In this document: piece after piece, positions 39,401 to 50,221 of the stretch
Layout of the letters: the number at the start of each line of letters is the position of its first letter
Position numbering within the stretch: position 1 is the stretch's first letter
Assembly (NCBI GenBank): GCA_914767715.1
Contig: OU612071.1
Span: 19,588,948 to 19,652,947 of the forward strand
DNA length: 64,000 nt
Reading direction: 5' to 3'
DNA from: Membranipora membranacea
Lineage: Eukaryota; Bryozoa; Gymnolaemata; Cheilostomatida; Membraniporidae
Notes under the pieces: model-generated
Seen by the model: only the letters and a program-made list of their open reading frames with translations
What the model was told of the DNA's origin: nothing
The model's database searches: none
Translations under genes and position numbers: made by a program

Positions 39401-40471
39401 AGGGCAAGTGTTTTGGTACGCTTCGTCATAAGGCTGTTGAGATCATCTACTTGGAGTTTGAGCTTTGAGGCCTGATCAAATAACATGTAACTCTTGGAGT
39501 TGCCTTTCTTGATGGAAGGCAGCATTACCACAATCATTCAGCAGAGATCGACTATGCCACAAGTCTATACTGCGGGCAGAATGATACCTGGTATTCATTC
39601 GCATGCGTGGGATTGCTTTTGGGTTGTAAATTCTCTGTTCCACACCCCTGTATGTAAGCACAAAATTGTGGATGGAAAAGTATATATGTAAGGGTTACCT
39701 GCAGTAGCAACTCATGTTGAAGTTCTTTGCATTGTGTCCTTTTTTCTCAACATGCAACTACTCATCCAATGGTTGTAATGTTAATGTTATGTGTTGATAA
39801 TATATAGATTTGATGCTTTATAGTATAAGGTCAATGTATATATTTTGGTGGATCTGATCATCCGAACCTAATGAAGTGATCATGAGTATGTATAATCTTA
39901 CTCGGCAGATTTGATTAAGAAAAATGCTATGATCCCGTGTGCGCACCTTGCTAAAAACACATCGATTCATACTTCATACAAAACAACAATTTCTATTGTT
40001 GTGTTCTCTGATTTGCGTTGGCTATTCTTGCTAAATTTGTCGGGATCATTTTGCTTGTAGAGTGTGGCCCCGTAATGGTAGTACACTATGGTTCACACAT
40101 TTGTTGAAGCACGACACAATGTTACAATGGGAAAATGTGGCTCAATGTTTCCATAAGATATATCAGCGTTGACCTACGTTCCCCTGGGTGAGTTAGCAAC
40201 ATAGGCTTTTGTTGAATGCAATTAATTATTTGTTTTGTAATATTTATAAGTGATTGGCATCCACTTGATAATCATGAAATTCAGGTCAACATTTATTAAT
40301 AATGTATGTGTTATTTTTCAGATTTCCAAATATTACTTTTCCTGTTTGTATCATTTGTTTCTGTTCACTATACTGTTGCTGGTACACAGAGAAGAAAACA
40401 CTTTAAAAGCAAAGACAACACAGTGATATGCCTCTCCAATGTTTGGTAGAAATCACTGGGTACTTCCCACA
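36443..40471. other. Intergenic stretch downstream of the zinc-finger gene
   Basis: It probably begins with 3' UTR. The minus-strand frames at 39250-39537 and 39476-39661 faintly resemble a transposon-encoded tail but could not be assigned. A C13 run is at about 38302. No exon chain is supported. Confidence 0.4.
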
Positions 40472-40974
40472 ATAGACAGTTTTCTGAGCTCTTATTTATG
40501 CCTCAATTTGGAGTTGTCCTCTCTCCAGTTTGGTACTTTTAACCCACGCCGCATAGGAAAAACCTGCCCAAAGAGCGTTATCTTGAAAACCGCTTATGTT
40601 AGGATAAAAATGATTTTTGATTCAGAGTTTGCACCATTGAGACAGGGTTTCCAAACCATTGGAGGCTTGAATGTTGATAAATCTTAATTTTAGTGACGAA
40701 ACTCGTGAAAAATTCTGCCAAATTGTCCGCAAAACAGGCAGAAAATGCTATAATTGACTATCCAAAAACTAAAATTATTTCCCAAACTATGTCCATATGA
40801 GTTTTCAATGTTGCAGATTCTGAATAAAAAATAATTTTTATCCTATCATAAGCGGTTTTCAAGATAACCCTCTTTTCAGCACGTTTTTCCTATGCGGCGT
40901 GGGTTAAAAGTACCAGACCGGAGAGAGGACAACTCCGAATTGAGGCTTAAATCAGAGCTCAGAAAACTGTCTAT
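40472..40974. mobile_element. Inverted-repeat MITE, about 503 bp, arms about 170 bp
   Basis: The left arm from 40472 (tagacagttttctgagctc) is matched in inverted order by the right arm ending at 40974 (gagctcagaaaactgtcta). Pairing continues through ggagttgtcctctc, acccacgccgcataggaaaa and cttgaaaaccgcttatg. TA dinucleotides at both outer edges would fit a Tc1/mariner-type TA target, but this is inference. The two small open frames inside are mirror images of each other and are not genes. Confidence 0.9.
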
Positions 40975-42585
40975 GCAACAGCTTAGAAATTATCACCATG
41001 AGAAATTTTCTTTACATATAGTGTCATTGTTAATATCTTCTCATGATTATCGCATTATGGATTTTGATAACAGGCTACCTCTGTAGGAGTGACAAGTTTG
41101 TCTTTCAATAATCAGACTGACCGATTCCCATTAAAGCACAATCACCCGTGTCCATATTGCTTTGAATTTATTTATTTGTTTAAAGAGGTTTCCTGGAAAG
41201 TTCAAAGATAAAAGAGTAGTCCAATGTAGCTTGTTGAGAAACCCACAATGCATTGTTCGGGAATACCCAGCGTTATTGACTCGGTTGTAACAACAAACTG
41301 AGTGATGTATGTGCAGGGGTAGACTTTTGAGGCATTGTTTGTTGTCTGCAGTCTGAGTCATCAAAAATATCACCCAAACTTGGGCATCTGTGGACTTTCA
41401 TGAGCATAAATAATAAGGACACATTTGAGGAACATTTTTTATCTTATATACCATACACTTTATAAATTCTATTTTGTTTACAACTGAAATGGTCCCACAT
41501 ATGTGTTCTTCAACACAAACATCAGACACACTGGAGATTTCCAGATCAAAGCACTGTCAACATGTTATTACATGTGTCGCTGCCAATAATAATGACATCT
41601 GTTTATAATTTTTACTATAGAAAAGAAAACTTCTTTGCAACCTCCACAAATCTGAGTGCCGATTATATTGCAGACAACACATATCTACATAGGATTGCTG
41701 TAGATATTCACAAGAAGTGGGGTTCGGGAATCTATCTGATGAATGATGCAAGATGCAAGATATAACGTAAAAACCTGAGAAAAAAATTGAGGTAACAATT
41801 GACAGCATCTGTCTTTAGACATGTGTGTTCACCTTGTAATATGTATCAAGTATACTTGGTCTTCAATGCAGTGAAGTTTTACCTGTGTATTAGTACAGGT
41901 GTTGACACTGATATCAGTTATAATACTTTTCTTTTGTACTTGCTTTGTATATCAATGAAACAGATGCTTTACTGTATGTAAAGTGAAAGCCAGACATTTC
42001 TGGTCTTGTTCCTATAAGCTACAGATGCTTGGACTTCCTGCAAACCACTTTCTATTCCGCCATATAGAATAACGGGAAGTGTTCTGCTTCTATATTATAC
42101 AAAGTCCAAGCCAAGAAGGTTATTTTTCATATTGAAGCTGGAGAAATATGGAATATATGCCTCGTGTTAGTGTGGTAAGCAATATACTACATCACCTTTT
42201 GGGTTTGCTTGACATTTAGAAAAAGCTCAGTAAAATATAAACATATTTTTACAACTTCAGTAAACTTATTGTGGAGGTAAATTCACGTGATAAATCTCAT
42301 ATAGATGCAATTATTGAACATTGCTTGTATTTCATTTACAGGTTTTGTGTATGATACAGAAATAATTTACAGGCAACAGCCTCAAATGGTTTGTGAATAC
42401 AGATGCGCTATTGAGAGTCAGCTAATATAGGCTGAATTTTGTTTGGAGAATCTGACAATGTTGTACAAAAGAAGTTAGCATTGGTTTGTATAAAGCGTAG
42501 ACTCAATGGTTGTAAGTTTTGTTCATTAAACTTGACTAGGCATAACAGGGCTAAGCATTCAATAGCCTGTATGGACAAGCTCACT
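40975..42585. other. Stretch with no supported gene
   Basis: Only short open frames without recognisable features. No strong repeats were seen. Confidence 0.4.
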
Positions 42586-42591
42586 TTTTGG

Positions 42592-43446
42592 ACTTACTTT
42601 GAGGCTGCTATTTTGTATCACATCTTATTCTTCATATTCTCCCTGAACGTTTTGATCATAATCCTATCTTTTAGTATATCATAATAAGTATGACGCGTTG
42701 TGACGTCCCACAAGGTGTGCCTGCTGATTCTTAAAGCATTACTATCACATTTTAATCTCCATATTTTAGTCTATCATGTGAGCGAATTCCAGCTTTAGAA
42801 TCCAATTGGCATTGGGAATAAGTGTATGTTTCCCCTGTGGTATGTCACAACAGTCATACTTATTATGAGTTATTACACTAATAATCACAAAGATAAGATG
42901 ATGATCAAAAATCAGACCTAGGTGGGATTCTAAACTGGGTCCACATACCTGCAGGCAACGACGCTACCATCACGCCAGTAGGCCTAGTGGGCCTGTAATC
43001 AATATAGCTCAGGGATTTCAGCGTTGCCTGCATGGCCATTTGGTCCCAGGTTCGAGACCCGCCTAGATTTGAATTTTGATCATAATCTTATCTGTGTAAT
43101 TATCAGTGTAACTCATAATAAGTAAGATGGTTGTGACGTACTACAAGGGATTGCCCGCTGATTCTTACTGCCGATAGACTGCCATCACCTTTGAAGTTTG
43201 AGAGCCCATAACTCCCTCAATATTTGGATTCTAAAGTTGGAATTCGCTCACATGATAGAATAAAATATGGAGATCAAGATGTGATACAAAATAACAGCCT
43301 CAAAGTAATGCTTTATTGCCGATTGACTGCCGTCACCTAGAAAGTTTGAGAAACTCAATATTTGGATTCTACAGCTGGAAATCGCTAACATGATAGAATT
43401 AAATATGGAGAATAAGATGTGATACAAAATAACAGCCTCAAAGTAA
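42592..43446. mobile_element. Nested foldback element cluster with a tRNA-like core
   Basis: Three layers are visible. (i) Inverted arms 42859-42975 and 43018-43122 share cttattatgag, gataagat, tgatcaaaa and cctgcaggcaacg. (ii) A unit ending gatacaaaataacagcctc is tandemly present at 43222-43308 and 43359-43446, with inverted partial copies at 42592-42641 and 42754-42812. (iii) Near the centre, 43004-43060 resembles a tRNA, with tagctcaggg (A-box-like) and ggttcgagacc (B box). No ORF is present. The arrangement suggests repeated insertion of related small elements or a large foldback element. Confidence 0.75.
43004..43072 (+). mobile_element. tRNA-like SINE head inside the foldback
   Basis: An A-box-like tagctcaggg and a B box ggttcgagacc (43049-43059) sit at about tRNA spacing, with an anticodon-arm-like ttgcctgcatggc between them. 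The ends do not form an acceptor stem, so a functional tRNA is unlikely. Confidence 0.5.
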
Positions 43447-44590
43447 GTCTTTAAGTTCAGGCTTTTGAGAAATGAGTTGTTCATATAGATACAACATACA
43501 ATGGTGCGCGTACCACTGCACCTCACACAGGTCTTGAGCTAGAAACCATGAGTCAAGCGCTGTTTCGAGGCCTTCTCAAGTACAACCTCCTCATGTCCGG
43601 CCCTTGCAGCATGAAGCCACCCCTGTGTGTTGATGAGCATCTCAATCAATCTCACCAATCCCTCAGTGCATTTTGTAAGTTTCAGTGGTTTGACATAATT
43701 GGTGTGTTTACGCTGTTTACTCTTCATTGTTTCTGTGCAACAATGTTCACCCTTTCACTCTCATGCTTATACTCTATGCCAAACCAGTGCAGGGAGGTTT
43801 GCTTTGCATCAAATCATCCGCTCAAAGTCGCTATCATCAAGGCACCCGCCCCTCGTGCTATAGTTCACTACTCAAATTCATCACATTGAGCATAGTACAA
43901 CTCATACACAAGTCAAAGAGATGACTTGTTTGCCCTATTTATGACAAAACAGAGGGTGGGCTGCCCCTGAAGAGGGATGTAAGTTGCCCGGAGTCCTCGT
44001 ACTGAGAGTGTGATACATCCTAGTAAACTAGAATGCATCCTAGAGGTGAGGCCATGGTGGACCTCTTAATCGTAAGTGTGCAGCAAGCTGCCAGAAACTG
44101 AAACAGGCACTAATCAGCCATTGGCCATGACACTTTGAACTTAGCCAATAGGCCGAGAAGCGATGACTTGTTTGCGCTACAGCCAGTGGGCTGACTGTGA
44201 TCTCCTGCCAAGCTTTTAATCCTATGTTTGTAATGCCTTAGATCTAACTCGGACTCACTTTTATTTTTCACCCTGCAGAGATTAAACTACTTTAATTTGA
44301 GTATTAAAGGCATAAACCCGCTTAGCCTTCTACCCCGAGCAGTTTGCTAATCATCACTTTATCCCCTCAAACTTATCCTAACAAGGATTATAACAAAAGG
44401 AATTAAATGCTGGCCAACTCCACAAAACAAAGTGAGTGTGTTAAACCCCAGCTTACAAGTAATAGGATTATTAAGCCTTTGTCTTCACACAGTGCTGTTG
44501 CCGGATCCATGCAGATGCGCTATCTGCCTCTTGTATTATGCTTTTTGTTGCTTGTTTGAGTTCTCTTCCTGAAAACCGAACTCTAGTCAG
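43447..44590. other. Stretch with no supported gene
   Basis: Overlapping short open frames on both strands around 43539-43924 have no recognisable domain. The proximity of the retroelement fragment at 44600-45440 suggests part of this could be decayed retroelement 3' sequence. Confidence 0.35.
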
Positions 44591-44599
44591 AAATTTGGT

Positions 44600-45440
44600 A
44601 GCTCACATAGCTGATCTAGCCATGAATCCACGGCAGCCAATTTCCACTGCAAAAAATTCACAATTTCAACCTTTGTCTTGGCATTGTGTCACCAGATCTT
44701 TGTATCTAGTCAGTTTTCTCTCATTCTCGATTGGGAGATTTTCTTCCCAAGGCACCGTAAATTCCATCAGTACTAGGGCTTTTTCTTTGTCAGACCAGAC
44801 AATTAAGTCTGGTCTTTGGTTCGTGATCACAATATGCTGTGGCAAACTAAGCTGCTCTGTGAGGTCGCATCTCACCTGCCATTCTCTGCTATTCATCAAT
44901 CCCTTTTTGTGCAAAATATTTTCATGCGCTTCACCACCAGCATTAGCATATTCACACTTCTCTGTGACATATTTACACAACACTTTCAGGACTTGATTAT
45001 GCCTATACGTGTATCTTCCCAGGCTCTGTGGGCAATTCGACAGTATATGTCAAAGTATGCTCTTGGCCGAGCACTCGGCCCATTTCGAGTTCTCGGTCAA
45101 ATTCAAACGTTCCAGGTTTGCCGGAGTCGGTAGTTGATCATAAGCTGCACCAACCATCTTTCGTGGCTCCATCAACCACATTCTGTCTGTTTGAGCTGAC
45201 GCTGCTCAACAGACTCCCAACAAGTCCACCTGCCTTGTTGGGCATGGCCTACAGCTTGTGTCTGGCGGCGCTCCTCTTCCATCTGGTGCACCTCATCAAC
45301 TACCATCTGGTCTATGCTGGGTCAGCACACACCTTCACACCGTTGGCTCAGCGTAGTGCAAACTGGACCTCTTTCAACAATAAAAGCCAGTGTGGGCCAA
45401 AACTAGATCTTTCGGGTACTTCACGAAAGAGAGGCGTTGA
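44600..45440 (-). pseudogene. Decayed retroelement-type ORF fragment (C-terminal part of a reverse-transcriptase-associated protein)
   Basis: On the minus strand, several frames give pieces in the right order for a protein type common in cnidarian, mollusc and other invertebrate genomes, where it accompanies reverse transcriptase. The pieces are EERRQTQAVGHAQQGRW and WESVEQRQLKQTE, then YTYRHNQVLKVL, then an intact 105-codon frame (44666-44983). That frame contains RPDLIVWSDKEKALVLMEFT followed by VPWEE and RKLTRYKDLV, and a final piece reads VEIGCRGFMA. The D...E-F-T arrangement looks like a PD-(D/E)XK nuclease-like core, by inference. Stops and frameshifts separate the pieces, so it is dead. 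The plus-strand frames over it are antisense shadows. Confidence 0.7.
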
Positions 45441-46090
45441 TATTCAATCATAATGTAGATAAGGTACCACAGCCTCACCTAGTACAGCTAAGGCCAACCT
45501 AGCTACAGCCAAAGCATCATTGTAGACACTAGCTAGGTTATCTTACCCTTTAAGAAAGATCGTTAATAGATGGGCTCTCTTGAGATGGGACTGTCAGCAA
45601 TATGGGACAGTCAGCAATAGGGCACAGTCAACAATACTGTAGCCCACATACAAAAGAGGGGGGGAGTAGTTTACAATAAGGGGGATAATTTACAATAGGA
45701 GGGACAGTTTACGGTAGGCATGTAGCCATTGCAAAGTTAACAGAATATGGTGTTGTGTTTGGTCGGAGGTAAGAGATGATAGTGAATTTGAAATAATTTC
45801 TACAAAAACAAAAATAAAAAAATCTTGTGAAAAGTGTGCACCTCATTGCTAATTTCTACTACAAATTCAGACACATAAATCCATCACTGTTCTTTAGAGT
45901 GATGTATTGACTTTTTAATAGCCCAACAGCTTATAATTACCAAAATATTCCTGAACAATACACACACAAATTCAGTCAACTAAAGTTAAAAAAAAGTCAG
46001 AGGCAATTAATATACCATGATTATTCTGAGAATGAACAGCGGAAGCCTACATTAATAATTACAGTATTATATTATTTCAGAAAAATACAG
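45441..46090. repeat. Non-coding stretch with two degenerate tandem arrays
   Basis: About three copies of a 17-bp unit (gggacagtcagcaatat) lie at 45585-45640. About three copies of a 24-bp G-rich unit containing gtttacaata lie at 45658-45720. The remainder is AT-rich without genes. Confidence 0.7.
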
Positions 46091-46110
46091 GTAATCCAGC
46101 ATAATATAAT

Positions 46111-46166
46111 ATATATAATATTTGCTGTCCGTCTAGGTAGACGATGACTGCACCGAGGTGCGGCAT
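46111..46166 (-). mobile_element. 5'-truncated copy of the SINE at 19699-19886
   Basis: It matches the 3' end of the element at 19699-19886: an AT-rich simple-repeat tail, then tttgctgtccgtctagg, then gatgactgcaccgaggtg, stopping after cggcat. Imperfect flanking repeats (ccagcataatata and acagcataacata) could be a target-site duplication. Truncation at the 5' end is what LINE-mediated retroposition produces. Confidence 0.8.
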
Positions 46167-46558
46167 AAAATACATACAGCATAACATACAAATAACATGC
46201 TATATTTCAACAATCAACACTGCACCAAGTGACAGCTAGTTAGTACTGAGTGAGTCAATATTTAAAAAAAAACTGATGGTACTATGTGGTGTTACTGCTA
46301 AATTTCCATTGTGTGTAAGATGATGCATAGTGAACAATCAGACTGCACAACGTGAGGTATTTTAAACCTAAGCGTTTCGTGGATTAATGGGATAAATCTG
46401 AGCATTATTATATTTTATATCACTCAAACACATCAACTTAATATTTACATGGTACTCGGTCAAACAAATACAAGTCACAACTGGGAAGAATTGTGGATAT
46501 GAATATGAATTGCATGTTAGCTGTCGATCATTGGATGTTGTAGAACTTTTTTCATACA

Positions 46559-46760
46559 TTGAGAGCGAATACTGCAAAAGCTATATTGAAGTGTCTATCC
46601 AGATGTTGGTTACAATTTTGGTTAAAATCGCAAGGTTCCATAACTCACCACATCCCGGAGAATGGTTGGCAGGATAGGGGTGGGGGGGGGGGTGGGGGGG
46701 GGGGGCTTAAGGGCGAGACCGCAATATCTGCGCCAATTTGCTCTCAGTTTCTAGGCAGGT
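46559..46760. repeat. G-rich tract (two long G runs)
   Basis: At 46679-46705 the plus strand is almost entirely G, in runs separated by single T, inside an otherwise AT-rich region. It has strong potential to form G-quadruplexes. It directly abuts the shared core motif of the SINE at 46706-46866. Confidence 0.8.
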
Positions 46761-46866
46761 CGGAGCACCATCCCCAGTAGTCTGTGAGCTGCAGTGGGAC
46801 TCGAACCCACGACCTTCAACACTTAGTGTTGAAGTCCGGCGCCCTAACCAACTGAGCCACCTCCCT
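46706..46866 (-). mobile_element. tRNA-derived SINE
   Basis: On the minus strand a perfect A box TGGCTCAGTTGG (46848-46859) and a perfect B box GGTTCGAGTCC (46797-46807) are present, with the T stem GTGGG/CCCAC intact. The acceptor ends do not pair. The anticodon region has become a palindrome (cttcaacact...agtgttgaag) that cannot form a normal anticodon arm. After the tRNA part comes about 60 bp, then a core reading ggcgcagatattgcgg and ctcgccctt. That core is also present at 50077-50111. Confidence 0.75.
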
Positions 46867-46879
46867 CTCCAGATCAACC

Positions 46880-48386
46880 ATTATTATAAAGATTTGCTAT
46901 AAACACCTTCCCTCTAACTGAAATAAATTGGACTCGCTCGGGGTGTATTTGGCACCATGTTATAGTTATGCTTATATTATAATTAAGCATGCATATTTAT
47001 AGCAGTATACAAAACTTTAGATTGTACAAAGGTTTTTAACATAACCTATGTGGAAGGCTCTTGCATTGTGGCCTCACCATATTGAGAATTTTCATTCTTC
47101 TCTAGTCTACATCTGGCCTTTTCAGGCTTCGTTACACATGGTTGCCTAGTCATGGGAGCATCGATATGTAAGGTACAACATCACAAGTCAGCTCCACTCT
47201 ATACAGCTCTTAAAGTCAATTAAGTAATTTAATGTTTTAAATGAAGTCGCATTCTGGCAAGGTTGAGAAGGGGTTGTTTTACAAACCTCATTACTATCAG
47301 CAGTTTACTAGTACTAGGAACCAGTTCTGAATATTTCTTTGAACAACAAAATGAACTCAATTCGTTATCTAAGGAAATTTTGGATTACCTATGAACACAA
47401 ATCATTCACTCAAAAAATTAATATTATTACCATCTTTTTAATTTGGTAGACAAATCTTCTTGATGATGTTAATGATACATCAAAGGGATTAAATGAAAGA
47501 TGGAAATTACGTTCAATAGATGGCGCAGCCTAAATCCTCAGCTCTGGTGTTGAGATCCTTGTATTCCCTGCTGAAGAAGTCAAAGGAATATTGATGCAGA
47601 TATCAATATAAATGTATTGTCATACAAATAACTGCTGGCTGTGACAGCCGAGCGCCTTCTAGAGATCACCATCTCTGTAATATCCTCATCTCCAGGTAAG
47701 CCATCTTACTCTAAGTATGCCCTCAATCTTCTTTTACCATACAGGCTCAACTTTATAATCAAATGATATCCTACTACCAATATTATTTATATATATGCAT
47801 TTCACAACAAGGTCCGATTAGATACATAAGGAAAGGGTAAAACCTTACAAGACAGGTTAAAGATACACTTCTATTGATTGTTTCTAAGAAAATTAAATCA
47901 TACAATATTCTTGCATATGTCACATACTTAATTTACAAAAAACCCGCTTTATAACCCAGTTCAACCCTTGATGTTTTACCAGCATGAAACTGGTAGATTC
48001 AAATGCCAAAAGCCTACCATCGGGTGTGCTCTCATGTGGAGCTGACAATAGGCAGTTAATAGCCCACTATGCTGGCTGCCCTTATTTTTCATGATTGAAA
48101 TCTTGTGTCACTTGCTCGGGCAATTCATTCTCCGGATGTCTGTGCTTTGTGGCATACGCCTTGATGTGGATCTAACTTCAAGATCAACACAACATGAAAA
48201 CTGTGAGAGGCTCATCTCGAATAATTTATGACCATACACTGTGGGTAGATAACTTGCATGACTGATTTTCTTATAGCAGACTGACATTGGTTAACTGTCA
48301 AACAGGAGATATCTCATCACCTCTTCATTCACCAGTCAATATCCTCTACCCATCCATTAGTCTGGAGGTTAATATCATCACCTGAT
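46880..48386. other. Stretch with no supported gene
   Basis: AT-rich sequence with short open frames only. It might contain the promoter of the membrane-protein gene that follows, but no element stands out. Confidence 0.35.
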
Positions 48387-48482
48387 ATGGATACAGCCAA
48401 GGTGTACTGTAGTGATCAATATGAAGATGAGAACGCTGCAGCCGTATACGCTTCCGTTGTTTACCTTGATCCGAGAAAAAGT
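48387..48482 (+). CDS. Candidate first coding exon with a tyrosine-rich cytoplasmic-type sequence
   Basis: An ATG at 48387 opens a frame of about 32 residues starting MDTAKVYCSDQYEDENAAAV and continuing YASVVYLDPRKS, then a good donor g|gtgagt. The short acidic Tyr-rich sequence resembles the cytoplasmic N-termini of type II immune-type receptors; AVYASV is loosely like an ITIM. It could be the start of the membrane protein at 50222-51596, but direct joining to that exon (phase 2 + a) makes a TGA stop. An unseen intermediate exon would therefore be needed. Speculative. Confidence 0.3.
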
Positions 48483-48633
48483 TGGTGAGTTCTCAAATTT
48501 CACTTTGGAAATCTTCGCTCAACAATTTTCGCTGCGGAGCTACTTAACACGAACAGAACAAAAATTCATTCTTTCAGTGACAGGTTTTCAACTCTCGCAA
48601 ACCTGTATTTATATTTGATAAAAATAACTAACC

Positions 48634-49169
48634 AATCTTAAGGACTCCGGAAGGACCCAAGTAATATATAGTCTGGCGGCTAGTTCTGCAGTAGTTACGT
48701 AATATTTTCAAGCTTAGAAAATTTAGAGCACTTCTGGGTAAAAGTCTTTAAGATGTAAAGTGTTAGAAATTGTCCCTTCTTCTCATCTATGAGCTATGAG
48801 GTATTCATAATAAAGGTACCCAATAAACTATCATTTCTATCTACTAGAGAGATCTGTATAAATTAATAAATGAAGTTTTCTACTATTGTAAAAAGTATCC
48901 TGATAATGGAACTGTATTCATTCTGAACTTATGTAGAAAATACTGGTAATTAAAAGTCTTTTGAAGTGGTAGCTTATTAGGTTGGCAGAGCACTAGGCCC
49001 CATGGATACCTCATAGCTCATAATGAGAAGAGAGGACAATTTCAAACACTATACATTATTTCTACCCATTAGTGCTCTGAATTATCTAAATGTGAAAATA
49101 TTGTATAATTACTACTGATCTAGCTGCCAGACTATGTATTGCTGTGGTCCTTCCGGAGTCTTTAAGATT
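48634..49169. mobile_element. Foldback element, about 536 bp
   Basis: The left end aatcttaaggactccggaag and the complement of the right end (aatcttaaagactccggaag) are terminal inverted repeats. Pairing continues inward through tagtctggc, agctatgaggta and related blocks to about 48830 and 48985, leaving a unique centre of about 150 bp. There is no ORF. It is a MITE or foldback element of unknown superfamily. Confidence 0.85.
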
Positions 49170-49181
49170 TCTTGCAAAACT

Positions 49182-49256
49182 TCATGCTGTTTGGAGGATG
49201 AGCCATTTTTTATTGTGAATCACAATAAAAAATAGGTCATCCTCCAAACAGCATGA
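49182..49256. repeat. Near-perfect palindrome, 36-bp arms
   Basis: The arms at 49182-49217 (tcatgctgtttggaggatg...) and 49221-49256 pair with only two mismatches around a 3-base centre (aat). It starts 12 bases after the end of the foldback element at 48634-49169. Confidence 0.9.
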
Positions 49257-50039
49257 ATATTATTATGCATTCATGTCTTATGTGAAATGGGATTGTAAAC
49301 AAGAGAACAAGTGGTTGACAAAGACCCCTGGAAAAAATTAATTTTACTGATAGCTATGGATGCTATCAATTGGGTTATCCAAGCACCATTCAATCTTTGT
49401 CCAAGGATATCCTAATCATGTGGGATATTGTCAAAAGTTTTGTATTATGAGGGCAATAAACTTAAATATAATATATATTAGTCATGTATATGTTATAACT
49501 GAATTTCGACTTTCTCAGCTGATCTGTTGCTGCTAACAATTTATTTGATTACCTTTTAGTAACAATAAATAGGTCCAAAAACGTTATTAATTAGTTAATC
49601 ATTAATTACAATATCCTTTCGAGTTCTAACATTCCTGTCGCACCAATTTTAACACTTGGTTTGTTGCCAAATCGTAATTTTAGGTTTTGATAAGTGTTGT
49701 TACCGAGGCTTAGTATAAACATTGTGAAATATGGAAATTCTTTCTTTGATATAACCAAGACAAATAAGCAACAACTATGCAACTACTGGGACACAAGCAT
49801 ATTTAGTCGTCGATTTGTTTTTCTGTAAATTCGATCATATTCTTGTGGTAGGCAAAATCATCGTACTTTATAGCACTGTCATGATGGATGGATGACTTTT
49901 TTTAGCTATTTATGTGTAACAATAATTATGCTTATGTTCCAGGAATTGAAAGGTAAAACATGAATTTTCGGAAAATATCAAGTTAGCTGAATAAATAATA
50001 GATTGCATTTCTCAATTGTTTAAACCATCGGTATTAAAG

Positions 50040-50115
50040 TGCACATGCATTAAAGGTTGTGGGTTCAAATCAAACTGGTGCAGATATTGCAACCCCGCCC
50101 TTGCGGCATCCAAAA
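50040..50115 (+). mobile_element. tRNA-derived SINE remnant sharing a core with 46706-46866
   Basis: A B-box-like gggttcaaatc at 50061-50071 is followed within 10 bases by ggtgcagatattgcaacc and ccgccctt. This is the same core as in the other SINE but closer to the B box. No clear A box remains. Confidence 0.65.
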
Positions 50116-50221
50116 TCCCAAGTGCCCTTTTTCGGATGTTGGGTGCGATTTTAATCAACATTTTTAATTTGTTAAACTAACACATAGAAAACTCAAATTC
50201 TTCTATTCATTGCTTACCAGA

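Noticed and set aside
39250-39661. Two overlapping minus-strand frames as a gene or transposon protein
   Set aside because: There is a faint resemblance to a retroelement C-terminus in one piece, but no diagnostic motif, no splice support and frames that conflict.
40439-41086. Two open frames near the MITE
   Set aside because: They lie in the inverted arms of the element and are reverse copies of each other, not genes.
44538-45453. Plus-strand open frames of 105 to 152 codons
   Set aside because: They are antisense to the minus-strand retroelement fragment, which carries recognisable family motifs. The plus-strand translations do not.
46788-46866. Functional tRNA gene on the minus strand
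   Set aside because: The A and B boxes are perfect, but the acceptor ends do not pair and the anticodon arm is replaced by a palindrome. It is better explained as the head of a SINE.
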